Both the position numbers and the translations under genes were made by a program. 64,000 nt of DNA. Source: Theocolax elegans (lineage: Eukaryota; Arthropoda; Insecta; Hymenoptera; Cerocephalidae). Where the stretch lies: contig CM047430.1 in the NCBI GenBank assembly GCA_026168455.1, forward strand, positions 73,075,044-73,139,043, in the 5' to 3' direction. Shown one piece after another: positions 30,548 to 44,400 of the stretch (within the stretch, counting starts at the first letter, position 1; each line of letters opens with the position of its first letter). Below the pieces are notes generated by a model. It made no database searches. It saw nothing but the letters and a program-made list of their open reading frames with translations, and was not told where the DNA came from.

Positions 30548-33500
30548 TATTAATTTTTAAAATATTAAAATAACACTACGATGACAAGTCGGTTAGTTGC
30601 ACTAAAATATATACTCGCTAGATGTTCTCTGTTGAGAGTCAAGAGAGTGTAAACATCCTTTTCGGTTACTTAACCTCAAATTTTGCCAATGCAAAACAAA
30701 AATACACGTGGTGTACCGATCTGCTTTACCAGCAGGTGGTTCAAGTTGAATAAGCCGGGTTTTAGAAAATAATTTGAACAAATAATTTTACTACCTCTTA
30801 CTTATTAATAAGATATATAATAAATTATTGAGTGAACGATAATAATTAAAATTTAAAAACTGTTATTTAATATTAAGAGAGCTTGTAAAGTTCGTAGTTG
30901 TTTGAATCAATTAATTTTAAAAGTTTCACAAATTTTTCCCATACACAGTCTTAAATAAAAATGCATAAACAATTTCAAATATTTTATTCAAGTATCAATA
31001 AACCTATATACAATGCTTTTTTTTTAACCTATGTTGAACGAGATCTTGTAATATCTATATGTTTACTATGTTGCACATTAAATTAACAGGCTAACATAAA
31101 ATACAAAATTATCTTGTTTAATACAATTATAAATATTGTTACCATAAATAATTTTGTGAGAAAAAAAATTGTGCATACTATTGTTTTTAGATTTTTTTAA
31201 TCCTCTTATAAAAAGGTGGTAGATTCCAAATATTTTGTCGACAGACAATGCATAATTTCACAGAAAAATGGTAAAGCAAAATCAAATATAGTTCAAAGCT
31301 ATAGATAAATTAACTGTCAAGAGACTAATATAAACAATCACAGAAACTATAATTAATTACATTATTCAAAATCGCAACTAGGTCATTTCTAATATTGGAC
31401 TCTCCTTACACTTGCGTTATCACTTGTATACAGAGAGACACTGCGTACACTAACTCTGGAACACTATTCGCTTATAGGAAACTCACAAACACCCCGTATG
31501 CTTTATGTTTCTCAATCTTATTACAAAGGCAGAAGAACTATCGTTGAAAGGACAACCTTCTTAAAATTTCTACCAGCGTTACATACCAATTACATTAACA
31601 ATTTAAAATTTGTACGACTACATTTTTATGATTACGCTTTTTAAAAACATTAAATTTTTATGAATATTCTTCCTGCCCACAGATATGGTATACACTTGTT
31701 CAAATATAGAAAAACAAACCACGCCAAAAATTGCCTGTAAAATTAATGAATTTTAAGAAACTTGTCCTTTTAAAAGTACTTCTTTGGAACTCACTAGCCG
31801 TCGCAAAACATCTCACGCGATGAAAAAGATGACCAATACATAGGAAATGAATTATCTCAAAGTTATTAGACTACGCGTGTTAATAGTTAAAAGCTCAGGT
31901 TCAAAGCAACTATAAATGTAAATGTCACGAAACGATGCATCAGTCGGTCACGCGTTACAATATAGTATACGTACCCCTAATTTTGTTTAATTACAATTAT
32001 ATACCATACGTTACGCGACGTTACAAAATATATAAGACGAATACAAAAAGAAAGTGAAGAGAATCGCGATATACATACAGAGTTTTTAAATGTATTTAGA
32101 ACAGTAATAACAATTCACTTCAATTCTATTGGATAAAAGTTTATTCCAGTATTCGTCTATTTCAACGATCTTATGTTTTTCTTTTCTTCTTTCACTTACA
32201 CTCGCACACTCGATATACACACAATATATATTTCCACTATGCGAAATCATTTTAAATTCCTTATTGCATTTCGTAGACGGGTTTCGGTCCTTCCCTTCAG
32301 ACGTATAATAACAAACGGCAAAAACTTTGTATTTCAAGCACATACCTATACAATATTTGTTTATTTGTGTTTCGTTAAAAATATTTACATTATAGGATTG
32401 TTGAGATACACATCCGTACATTTTGAACTTTAATAATGTATGTTGTTAAAAATCGTGCGATCGGAGAAACCGCTCGCATTCGATGTAATATATTTGATTA
32501 TTCTTATTTTACCAATCGATGAACAATCGTGACGCGTTTGAACAAATTATAATGAAAAATATTTCTTTGTTATCATTTATTGTGTGCTGTAAATGATTTC
32601 CGACCCGCGGAATAATTATTGTAACCACGACGCGATAATAGTTATTTTCTTGCAATATTCCCGTTTGATCTGACATTTTACGTATAAAGTTTTATAATTT
32701 ACAGTCGCCTCTTGGTTCTCGAAAGAGGATCGATTTTCTTTTCTATATTAATACTAAATCTATATATCGTATCCTACTACTCTTTGATTTGTAAAAGGAA
32801 AGTTGTAATATTTTACTAATGATAGAGACAAATTAATTTGAATCTATTACAATGTTTTTCGAGCTGCGGTTGTTATTACAATTTCACTAGCGACTGTAAA
32901 TTCGAATTTTATACTTGGTTGTGTACATATATTTATGTTGTATACGCATCCATTTGAATTTGATCGAAGTGCGCGAAACGTTATTTTAAAATTATTCCGT
33001 GTAGTAGTTAACAATGGAAGACCTCTCGGAGAAAACTTTAGTAAATTGATGTCGACGGAGAAGAAATTTGTTTATTTTCTTATATTTTAGTGTTACTTTT
33101 GGTAATGACTTCTTACGCTTAAATATAAAGAGAATTCAACGTTATTATATATATGTAATACGTGAACTGCTGGTGTACGTTGGTAAAATTCTCGAATGAA
33201 TTGAAATGTACGGATATTTTTATTGAAGAAAACGAAAAATAATATATTAATTTTAGTAAAAACTATACGTTCTCAATCGGTAAATGACTCGAAGGATAAA
33301 TATAACAAATTTGACATCCCCTGAAAGAGGTGGCATACTTGATTGTTACCGACCGATCACAAAGCGTTAATTATTACATTTATTTTACAATATATGTAGA
33401 ATTTCATGAAGAACTCGAAAATTAAGATACTAGACGATTGAATGACTTATTTTTATACAAAGATGCAAATGTGTCTTTTCAACTGCACCGAAAATGTATA

Positions 33501-35098
33501 AATTTCCGTACAACTTTTCGCGAAAATGTCTTGTATACATTGATACGCTAATTTGCGCAATGACATCACTACTGAATAAGCTACATTTGTGTTTGTCCAT
33601 AAGATAATTGATTTTGGTAATTAAATGCGATGCTTGACATTTTTCGCTCGGTCGGTAATAATCACGTATACCCCGTTCGCGTTGATAAGTATATTTTTTT
33701 TCGCAATTAGTATCCGCGAAGACACGCGTCGCTCGATTAAAATGAAATACGTTATTTTTACAATGAAATATTCTAAGGATTAAGAGGATGTCGTAGTCTA
33801 TACAAAACTACAAGCATACCGACATTATCGTATTTTTCGTTATTTACTCACAATTTTTAATATTTACTCATATCAAATGTACGATGACATCAATAATTAT
33901 GTAAAAATCAAAAACAAATTTAAATAACGAAAAATGCATTATACAAATCTGTAATTAGCTACTACACCCCCTTAATGCTACGCGTTAATCGATATTACAC
34001 GTAAGAACAACGTGTCGCAATGACTAACGGATACAATTCTCGCAACGACGTCTAGCGTAGGCCTCAAAAATACATACTCAAATCAAAATAATCGATTGAT
34101 TCGTAATAGTTAAAGCGATTCGAGCACCGAGACTTATATAAAAATCCGACATATCGTACGAAATTGACCATCGGGACGGCATTATCCAAATAAAAGAGAT
34201 AAAGAAACAAAAAACGGAGGATTCATCGATACGGAATCCCGTTTAAATTCAATATAAAATATCGGATTGATATAATACGAGCTCGGTAATTCGATATCAT
34301 TATAAATTCTCCGATCAAATATATATATATACAACTTCAATTTGTTTTTTTTTTCTTTTTTATACAGTTTCACAGTAATATCATTAATTTCGCGATCGAG
34401 TTTTTTAACAACATACATCAATTACATTCTCATCGCATTTCTTCGTTCTTTACACACGTGTATATAATAAAAGTAGTGAAAAAAATGATACAACGTTCTT
34501 TTTTTTTTAATTTTCTTCGACGGGGATCGCGAATACGTTGGACGCAACGAAATTTACAGAGTTGCTCGAATATACAAGATAAATTGTACAATAACGTAAC
34601 TCGCATCCCAGTTTCTCGTACACGGAAATAAGCTTTGTACTTTGTTTACTCGAATGTTTTAAGTTTTGAGTGCTTCGAAACCTCGAAAATTACGGATTCT
34701 TTTTTTTCTCTCCAATATAATAAATCGATTGGAATGATCGTCGAAACAAGTGAAAGTGTTTAGAAGGCAGTGATAATCATCACTCAGTCTTATTTCCTTT
34801 CATACTTTTCCTGCAGCATAAACAAAAAAGAAAAGCGAATTGACATCGCCCATTTTCAGGGGAATTCCGTAACTCGAAGGTACTCGATTTACTCTTCTCC
34901 TCGTAATAAAATTTTTTAAAAATCCGATCGTACCTGTTTCAATCGAATACAATTATACACGTACACAAAAATCCCTAATCTACATTATTTTGTTGTAACG
35001 AGAAATGTGGAAATCTAAAAACCGAAGAAATAATATATTCCACGTGTAGATGGAAAGTGTAAAGAAAAGTGAAATAGCGTTGATCGTTGAAGGATCAC
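30548..35098. other. NOP9 upstream region and FAM89 3' flank
   Basis: Non-coding AT-rich DNA. The part next to 35098 is the FAM89 3' UTR, whose length cannot be set. The part next to 30548 should hold the NOP9 promoter (no TATA seen). It contains the MITE at 33780-33975. Confidence 0.5.
33780..33975. mobile_element. MITE with TTAAG(A/G)GG ends
   Basis: TTAAGAGGATGTCGTAGT at the left and the complement of TTAAGGGGGTGTAGTAGC at the right. The interior motif ACCGACATTATCGTATTTTTCGTT recurs near 39390. Confidence 0.6.
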
Positions 35099-35434
35099 TC
35101 ATACGGCACCGTATTCCTCACTGGACGGAGATTCGTCACTCGGAGGGAGTTTCGAGGTACGGACCGATGGCCTCACAGGCCGATGATGATGATGTGCAGG
35201 ATGATGATGATGATGATGTTGTTGTAAATGTGGCGTCGTCGGTGCAGGGCGTCGAGGAGGTGGTGGCGGTTGATTCGAACCACCGTAAGATAGGTCGTCG
35301 CCTTCCTCGCTGCTTGGCGAGGGCGAGGGCGCTCGATCCTCTTGCTCTTGGAGGAGCTGACGGAATTCTTGGATCGATTCGTTCAGCGACCACAACTGCG
35401 AGAGTAACGAGAGGTCCAATTGCCGTAGTCCGAA
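35099..35434 (-). CDS. FAM89: FAM89-like gene, last coding exon (leucine-rich adaptor motif, His/Pro tail)
   Basis: The acceptor read on the minus strand is ...aatgtttcag. It starts [20 protein letters not shown], the most conserved FAM89/LURAP motif, then [15 protein letters not shown], a Ser/Pro/Glu segment, PPPPPRRP, and a run of His coded by GATGATG on the plus strand ([12 protein letters not shown]). It ends ...[11 protein letters not shown] at 35101-35099. Confidence 0.9.
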   Translation of the reverse strand, partial: FGLRQLDLSLLSQLWSLNESIQEFRQLLQEQEDRAPSPSPSSEEGDDLSYGGSNQPPPPPRRPAPTTPHLQQHHHHHHPAHHHHRPVRPSVRTSKLPPSDESPSSEEYGAV

Positions 35435-38400
35435 CTGAAACATTTTAAAAGAATTTACATGTTAAATACTTGTGTATTATAATTTAAGGGGGTGTCGGAC
35501 ACAGAAAATGGTCATTTTTTACATATTTTTTTTATAAATAAATGAATACATTTTTTTAAAAAACCCTGAACTTCATATATCCAAATTTTTCCATCGATGT
35601 GTATAAAGAAACCCTCGTCTTTTAGAGGAAGAAATATTGTATCTAAATATAATTGTATTATGATGTAGCATATTATGTATAGTATTTATATTAATAAAGT
35701 AATTTTATATTAATAATTACTGCAACTCGTTACACGTATACTTTGTTACACGTATAACTTGTATTAGTTCTTTAACAAAAAAATTATAATTTCTTATATT
35801 TATTTATAAATATGAAAATTAATTTTTGGAAAAATACGGAACGTCAGGCTCCTTCGCATGATTTAAACAATGTGTCCAAATATTTTCAGACTTTTAAATC
35901 GTTAAATACCAGATAATCTTAGGGCATAAAGTTTATACTTTTTTTAACTCAAAATTATCGACCAAACATTTGCTTATTCGATTATTATTAACAAAAATGA
36001 TTTTTTCATAAAAAAAAGTCAATAGTCAGAACCTTCTTAATATTTTAGGCCATACGTATATGAATTTCTAAAAATTTCTAAAATTTCTACGTTACTAATA
36101 ATTTTTTCCAGTGAATATTTTTCCTTTTTTTCTTATTGTTTTATCTCCAATTTGATATATAAGCATTTAGGTCCATAGGGTGGTAAAGATATAGAAAAAT
36201 AAATCAATTAAGTTCGTATTCGAAACTATATATTAAAAAACTGATCGGTAAGATAAACCAATGATAAATCGATCTGCATATACAAACCGATTCTTAATAA
36301 AACTTTTCTTCCTTATCTTCTACATTATAAAATTGCATCTAGTTTCTGCGTTCAAGCGTAAAATTCGTCATTTCGCGTTTAGTAATTGGAAACGAGAAAA
36401 CGGAAGGGGGAAAAAATATTTTTCATTGAGGTTTTTAAAATCTTTAAATAATCCTAACTAACTCGAAACAATTAAAAAAAAAGAAGAAGAAGTAATATCA
36501 TAAATCATTTCCGCTTAATTTGCAGTTTAACTATACACGCATAAAAGAAATGGCAAATTCTCGCAGAAAAAGCGGTGAGCTCTTGTGACCCAAGGTTCTA
36601 GGTGTGTATATATATATATATATATATATACATATACACTCGGCTCGTAAAACCATATCAGATTTTACCGTCGCATCTAGACGACGAAAAAGAAAAAGAG
36701 GTGGGTAGAGGGGAGGGGAGGGGGGGGGCTATTAAAATAATTTAAAATTAAATGGCAGTCACGTCGCGCGAACAACGCTGACAACAAGCACAATCTCGTA
36801 AAAGTCGAGCCACCGGCCACGAAAATAAAAAAGAAGGAAGGGGGGGGGGAATATTTCAGTTTACTAATTACATCAACTAGCAGAGGACTAGTTGTTTAAA
36901 AAAGAACGAGGAGAGAAACTGAAAAGGGAATAAGGGGGAGAGCGAAACGCTCGAAAATTACAAGCAACGCGCGAGCGAGCGAGCGAGCGTCTTCGGTCTC
37001 GTGGGAAAGGATGTGGAAGTGCAGGCGTAAAATGAAAATTAGAACGCGACCGAGTAATGACCGAGAAATACGGTGAGAGAGGAAAATCATAATCGCGAGG
37101 AAAAACGAATACTAAAGAAACGGAGACAGAGACAGATAGAGGGAGGGAGGGGGAGGAGAGAAAATGTGTTGTGCTGACTGCGCGAGGGAAATTAATTGGA
37201 AACTACGAACTCGAAGGATCGAATTGCCGTTACGTGGTGTATACGCGTTAACTTTGATCCTCTTGATGCAATTCGACAAAATTCTCCAATTCGCTTGGAT
37301 TTATAATTATAATTAAATTATAATTAATTTTTTTAAAGATGATGTTTTTCTTATTTTTAATTTCGGATGCGTAACCATAACGAACGTGAAACTGAAAATT
37401 TCTTGCACAGTTCGCAGGTAATGGTGCACCTTATAGTAATTTTTCTGACTTCTCCTTATAAGACAAAACCGAGTCAACTTTTGCGTATTGTGTAATTTTT
37501 AAGCGAATAATATATTTGACTTTTTTTTCGAGCGTCAACAAAAAGTAATTTGATATCATGATGGTATATTATATTTTGAAGATTATGGAGTCAAAACGTG
37601 CATATTGAACGAATTCAAGTGTCATAATTGAAAATTTGAGATTTTCAATCTATCAACTATTAAAGTGCCGAAGCTACGTTTTTATACAACATTTTTCGGC
37701 GAGAATGTTTATTCTTTAAATTATATGTACATATTTAATATTAACGATATACGAAAGCAATTGCATGTGAGATGTCATTTAAAGGGTATAGAGTTAGGCC
37801 GAAAAAAATTTTTTGTTTTTTATCCTAACGGTTTTTATCTTAAGGGTCTTATATATAATTTTTGTTGTATAATTAATGAAAAAAAAAAAAATTATGCGGT
37901 TCAATGTGTTAAAATTAATGTTCAGTGCCAAATCTCGTGCCAAATGCTCCTTATACGTCACATCAATTTTTCGATTAATTAAAAATTTGTATTGCAAATA
38001 CTCTTAAATGTATCCAAAAATTGAACTGCATAACTTTGGTTAAAACGATTCTATCTTCTTGAAAGTTCCAAAACATTAAGTTAAAAACAAAAAAGGATTT
38101 TTTTATATTTTCTCAACCTTTAGCTATATACCCTTACGATACAAAATGTAAATTTATAATTTATTACTATACGTCAAAAACATTGAACTTACTTAGAGAA
38201 GAAAAAGAAGGAAAATGTTCAACTAGCGAACAAAATTAACGGGTTCCGATCGAAGATTTCACTTGGTTGCTTTTAACCATAACCGAGTAAACAACCAGCT
38301 AAATGTCATCGACTTAAATAAATGTTTCTTTATTTAAGTAATAACCTACAAGTTCAATTATATCAACGTTTACTCGTTTTATTATAATCCGTTATAACGT

Positions 38401-41400
38401 TTGAAAATTCAAGCCGCATTACGTGTTTTACAAGGCATTTATAACCCGCAAGTTGTATAAATTTTATAGATAACTTGTCAAATAATTTTCTTTTACTTAT
38501 GGTTAACAAGCATTTATTTTTAGTCATATCACGAATCGGTAGCTCTGCTAAAAACAAATACTTGTTAACCATACGTAAAAGAAAATTGTGTGTGTACTTT
38601 ATGCGGAAATTATTTTAATCGATTTTCAATACTATAAATTACTTTTGGAAAAAATATCAGTTGTAATTTCCATGTCCGTACATCGTACATTTACGGTGCA
38701 AAAATTTTGTGGAGTGACCTTGTCGTATTGACCAGGAACTTTGTATAGAATGGCTTATTATTTAATTATATATATATTGCAGTTCTGTATTCGGGTTTTG
38801 CATAAAACTCCATATTTTTTTAAATAAATGCCATAGTTATTTTTTTTGCCATAGTTAACTTTTATCCTTCCTACCCTACCAGCCGAGGTAAACAAATAAT
38901 TTAATAATAAATAATAATATCATGATATTATTTTAAAAAGTAGAAGAAGACATGCCTTTGTTGACAAGTAATATTGACCTCGGTACAAAATATGAAAGTT
39001 AATAAAAATACTATCGATTTTCCGAGAAATCCGTTACCAAGAAGAGTTGATTATTGATTTTTTATACTTTTGGTAAGGGTGGTTCTTCGAATTTTAGTCT
39101 CAATTTTTACACCAAGGTGAATTATTTGTAAACAAAGACATGACTTCTCTCACTTTTTTAAATACAATAATGTTTTTTAATTTATATTTAAATTTATTTG
39201 TTGAACTCGGTTGATAAGGTAAGGACGATACAAGTTGACTTCGGTATACGATGATGTTTGTTTATTTAATTTAATTTACAACATTTAACCAAAATAATTT
39301 TTTATCTCTATTGACTCGGTCGGTAATCTGCTGGGTAAGCCACCCCCTTCAATGGAAGTCGTATAAGTCCTATATCTTACACACATATACCGACATTATC
39401 GATTTTTCGTTTTATGCACTCAATTTTTGTTTAATCCCCCATATGTACGAATGTACCTATATATTATATGAAATACATAGATTGTTAGTACGTTAGGAAA
39501 ATTTGGAAATTTTACGTATTCATTGGTGAAAACGAATGCCGGTAATATGGTTTTCCCTTAAGAACCTATATATAAATAAGAAGATAAACGTAAATTAACG
39601 TAGACGTATTCGCTTTGTAAATTTTTGTAGCTTCAATCGGTAATAATTTACCCTACGAATCTTACTCTTATTCTCTTGTTTAATTACATAATTATTATAA
39701 TAGTATCATTTAACAACCGTAACGACAAGTTAAATTACGTTACATAATAGTATTTTCCAAATTAATGGTTAAAACGTTTACATTTGGATCTGTATTAGGA
39801 ATTAGAATGTACTTTAAAAAAAATAAAAACCTGAAAAAGTAATTGTATCGGAATTTCGAAACATAATAATTAAGTATCATAAATAAACGTGTACAATTTC
39901 GAAAAATAATTTTTGAAATAAGCCGTAAGTGATTTTTTTTTGTTTAAGAAATGTCTGTGTAGAAGGATATAATCGAAACATAAATGTGTTCTGAAAATTA
40001 AAATATTGTGATCAAATTGATCAAAACGACGAATCTAAAATTAATAAATAATAAATAATCACTTTTTGGTCATGTAACAATCGAGCTTTTAGGTAAATCA
40101 TAATCATTCTTTATCTTGAAAGGATACAAAATATTATAAAAATTTATAGATGTTACCTCATAGAACTCCTTAAATTTCTTAAAGTGAAAAATGCTTTCTT
40201 CAGAAAGAGACTTGAATCGTTTGGAATCGTAAATATCAGAATTTGATTCTAGTCGAATAAAACATCGAATTTAAAGAGTTAACCTTGAAATATTAACTTT
40301 AAATTTTCGTTGACGAAAGGAATACTATCTTTAATTAAAAAGTATAGATAGCAATATGTACTAATTCCCGGATGAATCCATTTAAAAAAGCAGTACACAT
40401 ACACAGAAGGTGCATAATACGCCTTGCAAATCGAGTAAAGTAAAAATTCTTCGAAAGCGAAACCACAAGTGAAAAAGGTGTATTATATGCGTAAAAGAAT
40501 GAAAAATATATAGAGGAAAGATTATATTATACACTAGATAGCGAAACGCGAGAATTGAAAGACAGGAAAAGGCATATAAGAAAAATAAAAAAGGCGAAAA
40601 GTAAAAAGATAAATGAAAGAATCGCGTTGGAAAGCCTGAGGATAAGAGTTGAAGGTATACGGGACGGACAGAGATAGACAGGATAGAAGGTTAACGAAAG
40701 AAAAAAAAAATGAACTCGGCAAGAGAGAGAGGAGGACGACACGAAGTAGCATAACGTCGGTGGAATGGCAAACCCCTGAGGAATAAACAAGCAGGACGTG
40801 GAAGGTAAGGCGAAGAAGGATGCAAAGGACTCTTTGCTCTTTCTATATTCAATTTGCTCTCCCCCTCTCTCTCCCTCTCTCTTTCTCTTTGAGGGGAAAC
40901 ACGACTAAAAAAACTACGCTCGTTCGTTTCATTTTAAATAATCAACACCGGGTAATATACTTACGCGCGTTCTACAAAAAATAAATATTTTCCACGTTGC
41001 AAGGATTAGTGTAATGTCGTTCCCTCCGAAAATTTCGTTAATCACTTATTCGAAAGCGATTTTTCGATGTAATTGTTTCGCGAAACTTTGTACTTTCTCG
41101 GCCTACGATACATTTCCATGTACAACCGGCTCCAAATTTTACACTCGTTTTCTCAATTATAAAATTCCACCAAATGGCAATCGTCATCGCGTACACCGAT
41201 TTCCGTAAAAATAGCACACGCGCACAATTTCATCGATATAAGCGTCTTAAACCGTAGAACCAATTTTACTTACGTACTTTACTTTCAATTCGTAAATATA
41301 CGAGATTTTCCAAAGATATATACAACTAGGTATTACGCGCTATATATACTTACGAGAAAATTCAAATTGATCGATATTGACCATAAAGTTCCGCAAAACG

Positions 41401-44400
41401 CTTCGTTGCGGCTATACGTAAAAAAAAAAACAAAACAAAACAAAACTATCTGTAATTACCATTTTACATATCATACATAAAACACGGGTAAATAACATAA
41501 AACTATATACATGGAATGAAAGAGAAATAGTATAATAGTCACGGAGGAGTCAAGTAAGTATATTACTCTGTAATATTCCGATAAAACGTATATAAAATTT
41601 CACGAGCCACGATTTACATCGCCAGTAATTTTTAACTCGACTGCATTGCTAAACGTTATTGATAGATTCTACGTAGAATGGTACTTTATTTTTGTAATAT
41701 TTAAATTGTATCGAGCTAGTCAAACGAAATGAAAAACTATTTTAATTAAATGAACATAGTAATTTAGGTATCTCGATTCACTTACTGTCAGTCGATAAAA
41801 ATGAAAAGTTAACCCGTTGGGAGGGAGCACGAATGTAAACACAAAATCTATATTGAATTATGACTTAAAAATATCAAAATATACAACACATTTAAAATTA
41901 ATTCAAGTTTGAAAAAGGGTTTAGAATCAAAACCTGAACCTATCGTCTAAAAATACATGTCACGTGGTTATAGGTGACGTAGATATATCTGAAAACAAAA
42001 CGATTTGTTTCATAAAATATTGCGATGATCTCGGACATATTAGAGCATTGGAATACTCTCGTATGAATGACAAGTTTTATGACGTGTATGACAGATCTAC
42101 ATTCAATAGATAAAATGTTGCTAACATAAGTTATAAGTAATGTCGACAGTTTAACTTAATTAAATTTCCTATGTATTATTGCAAATGTTTAAATACTTTC
42201 ATCAAAATGATCTTTACTCATTTTATGTCGCTTGAAGTACAAACATTTTCTTTTTCAATCACTTTAAGGAACAGAAACGAACAATTGTTCAGGAGCACTT
42301 TATCGGTGTATTTTTACATTCAGGCACTAAACAATATTTATACCGAATGAAATTCGAAATTTTATCTTTTTCAGACTTGATTTTGTTACTTTTATTGCTG
42401 ATTGTCATGTTTTTCTATCAAAAGTGAAACATATACTACTTCAACTGTTTGTATATTTAATGCGGTATGTATTAAAGGTAGTCACAAACCGGAGTATTCG
42501 ATTGTCCCAAGATCATTGCACTTGAAGGTAATTTTACCTTTACTGCGAGAAATATTAAAATTATCTACACTCACAAAAATGTATTCTTGTGAAATTCGAT
42601 TACTATTTAGAATAGTGAGTTGTCTTGATTTTAATGGAATCTACTTGGTAATAGAAGAATCGTCAAAAATGGAACGGATTTCCTTTTGAACCATACTTGA
42701 GACGACAATCCGCTAATGACAATACATTTTTGTAAGTGTATACTCGTGAATTTAAATAATAACCATTTAAATTCCTAATATAAATAACTCTCCGAAGAAA
42801 TATTGAACGAAACGATCTTGATGAAAAAACCACACTTATAGTTAAATAGCAACGTTTCGATGACTTTTCGTCGTAATGCTTAATACAAAACCTATAATTT
42901 ACTAATTTATTATGAAATGTGTAAGTGTACAAATAAAGATATGACGAAAAGTAATCGGAACGTCTAAGTAAAATTGTAGTTTATTCACCGAGATCGTTCA
43001 ATATTCAATAGTCCAAATTAAATCACTAATATTATTACTGTAAGTATATATATGTATATCAATTATGCCCTTAATGTACAACAAAAAATTTTCAATCCCT
43101 AATGCATGTAGACATACTGTACGTTCACCGATGGATGTTCGACCGTATTACGCTTCAAAAGTAAATAGATACACACAAAGAAAAAAAAACGCTCGTTAAA
43201 CTAGATAGGTATATAAATATTTTATTTATTTATCCTCGGCGTACCGGGAATAATTGTGATCCGCGTGTTACGCGCTCCCGAGAGTTACGCAAAAGGAGAT
43301 ATATAAATATATAAATATATTAATCAAGGATGAAAGTCAAACGTTAAAACGAAAAGCGAGAGATAGGGTATAAGGAAGGAGAGCGCGATAGGGTCACGCC
43401 TGAGAGAATGTAGCGTGGGAGCGGCTAATCTCTCTCTTTTCCTTGCGCTCGCGTATATACATACACACCGATATACAGTGATAGAGTGAGGGGGGGGGGG
43501 GATATGGTAGCCGTGTCGTTTTCCATCCCGTATATCGCATGGACGATCGCGGATGGAGCCATATCGCCAACAGATTTGCCCGACCTTTCAAAATACATTT
43601 ATATACATATGTGTGTGTGTGTGTGCGTGTGTGTGCACGGCCACGGAACTTTCCATAGATCTTGCTCTCGTTATTGTTTCGAGGTTTTAATACTTCGCTC
43701 CGCGGTTCTACCGCGTGTAATATCTATAAGTATAAGTACACATCGAAGACGTCGTTAAATTTGTATACCTTCAGATTATGCACCAGTGAGAGATGACGGT
43801 TGTCTTCTTCGCGAGTATCGGAATATCGACGTGCCATCGTTTGATTTTCATTTCGGGTGATATAATGCATCTATCGTTTATCTTCGAACCAATGTTTGTG
43901 GAGGAACGTATCGTACGATTACAAATCATATTTTAAATAAAAACCGTACTACTTTTAATAATTGGAAAGTCACGTGACCGGACATTGCAAAGTCAAATTA
44001 AACGTTAGACGACTGGTTGCGTATTTATCTATCATCGAAATTGCACTGACTATTAATTGAGATTCGATTAATACCCGCGGTTAAACGTTCTTTTCGTATT
44101 CTCGTAATTCTAAATTAATTAATACATTTGCACATTATACATGTATTTGTTGTTTTTCAGTAGAAACTGCATTATTTCAACGAAAATTTAAGTTTATATA
44201 AGATTATTCACCGCGATTCATTGATTTTGGCATTTATAACAATGTACTCGCTCACACATTTTAAATTCAACTGTCAAATTTGGAATTAAAGAGAGTAAAC
44301 CGTTTATTTAAACAATATTTAAACAGTATACATTTATTCTTCGAATTTGAAGCATTACACCGATTTACTCTTTCCTCAACTTGGAATTGTTGGAATAGTA

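Noticed and set aside
35050..35448. Plus-strand frame opposite the last FAM89 exon
   Set aside because: Asp/Val repeats are the antisense of the poly-His tract. The minus strand has the conserved FAM89 motif and splice site.
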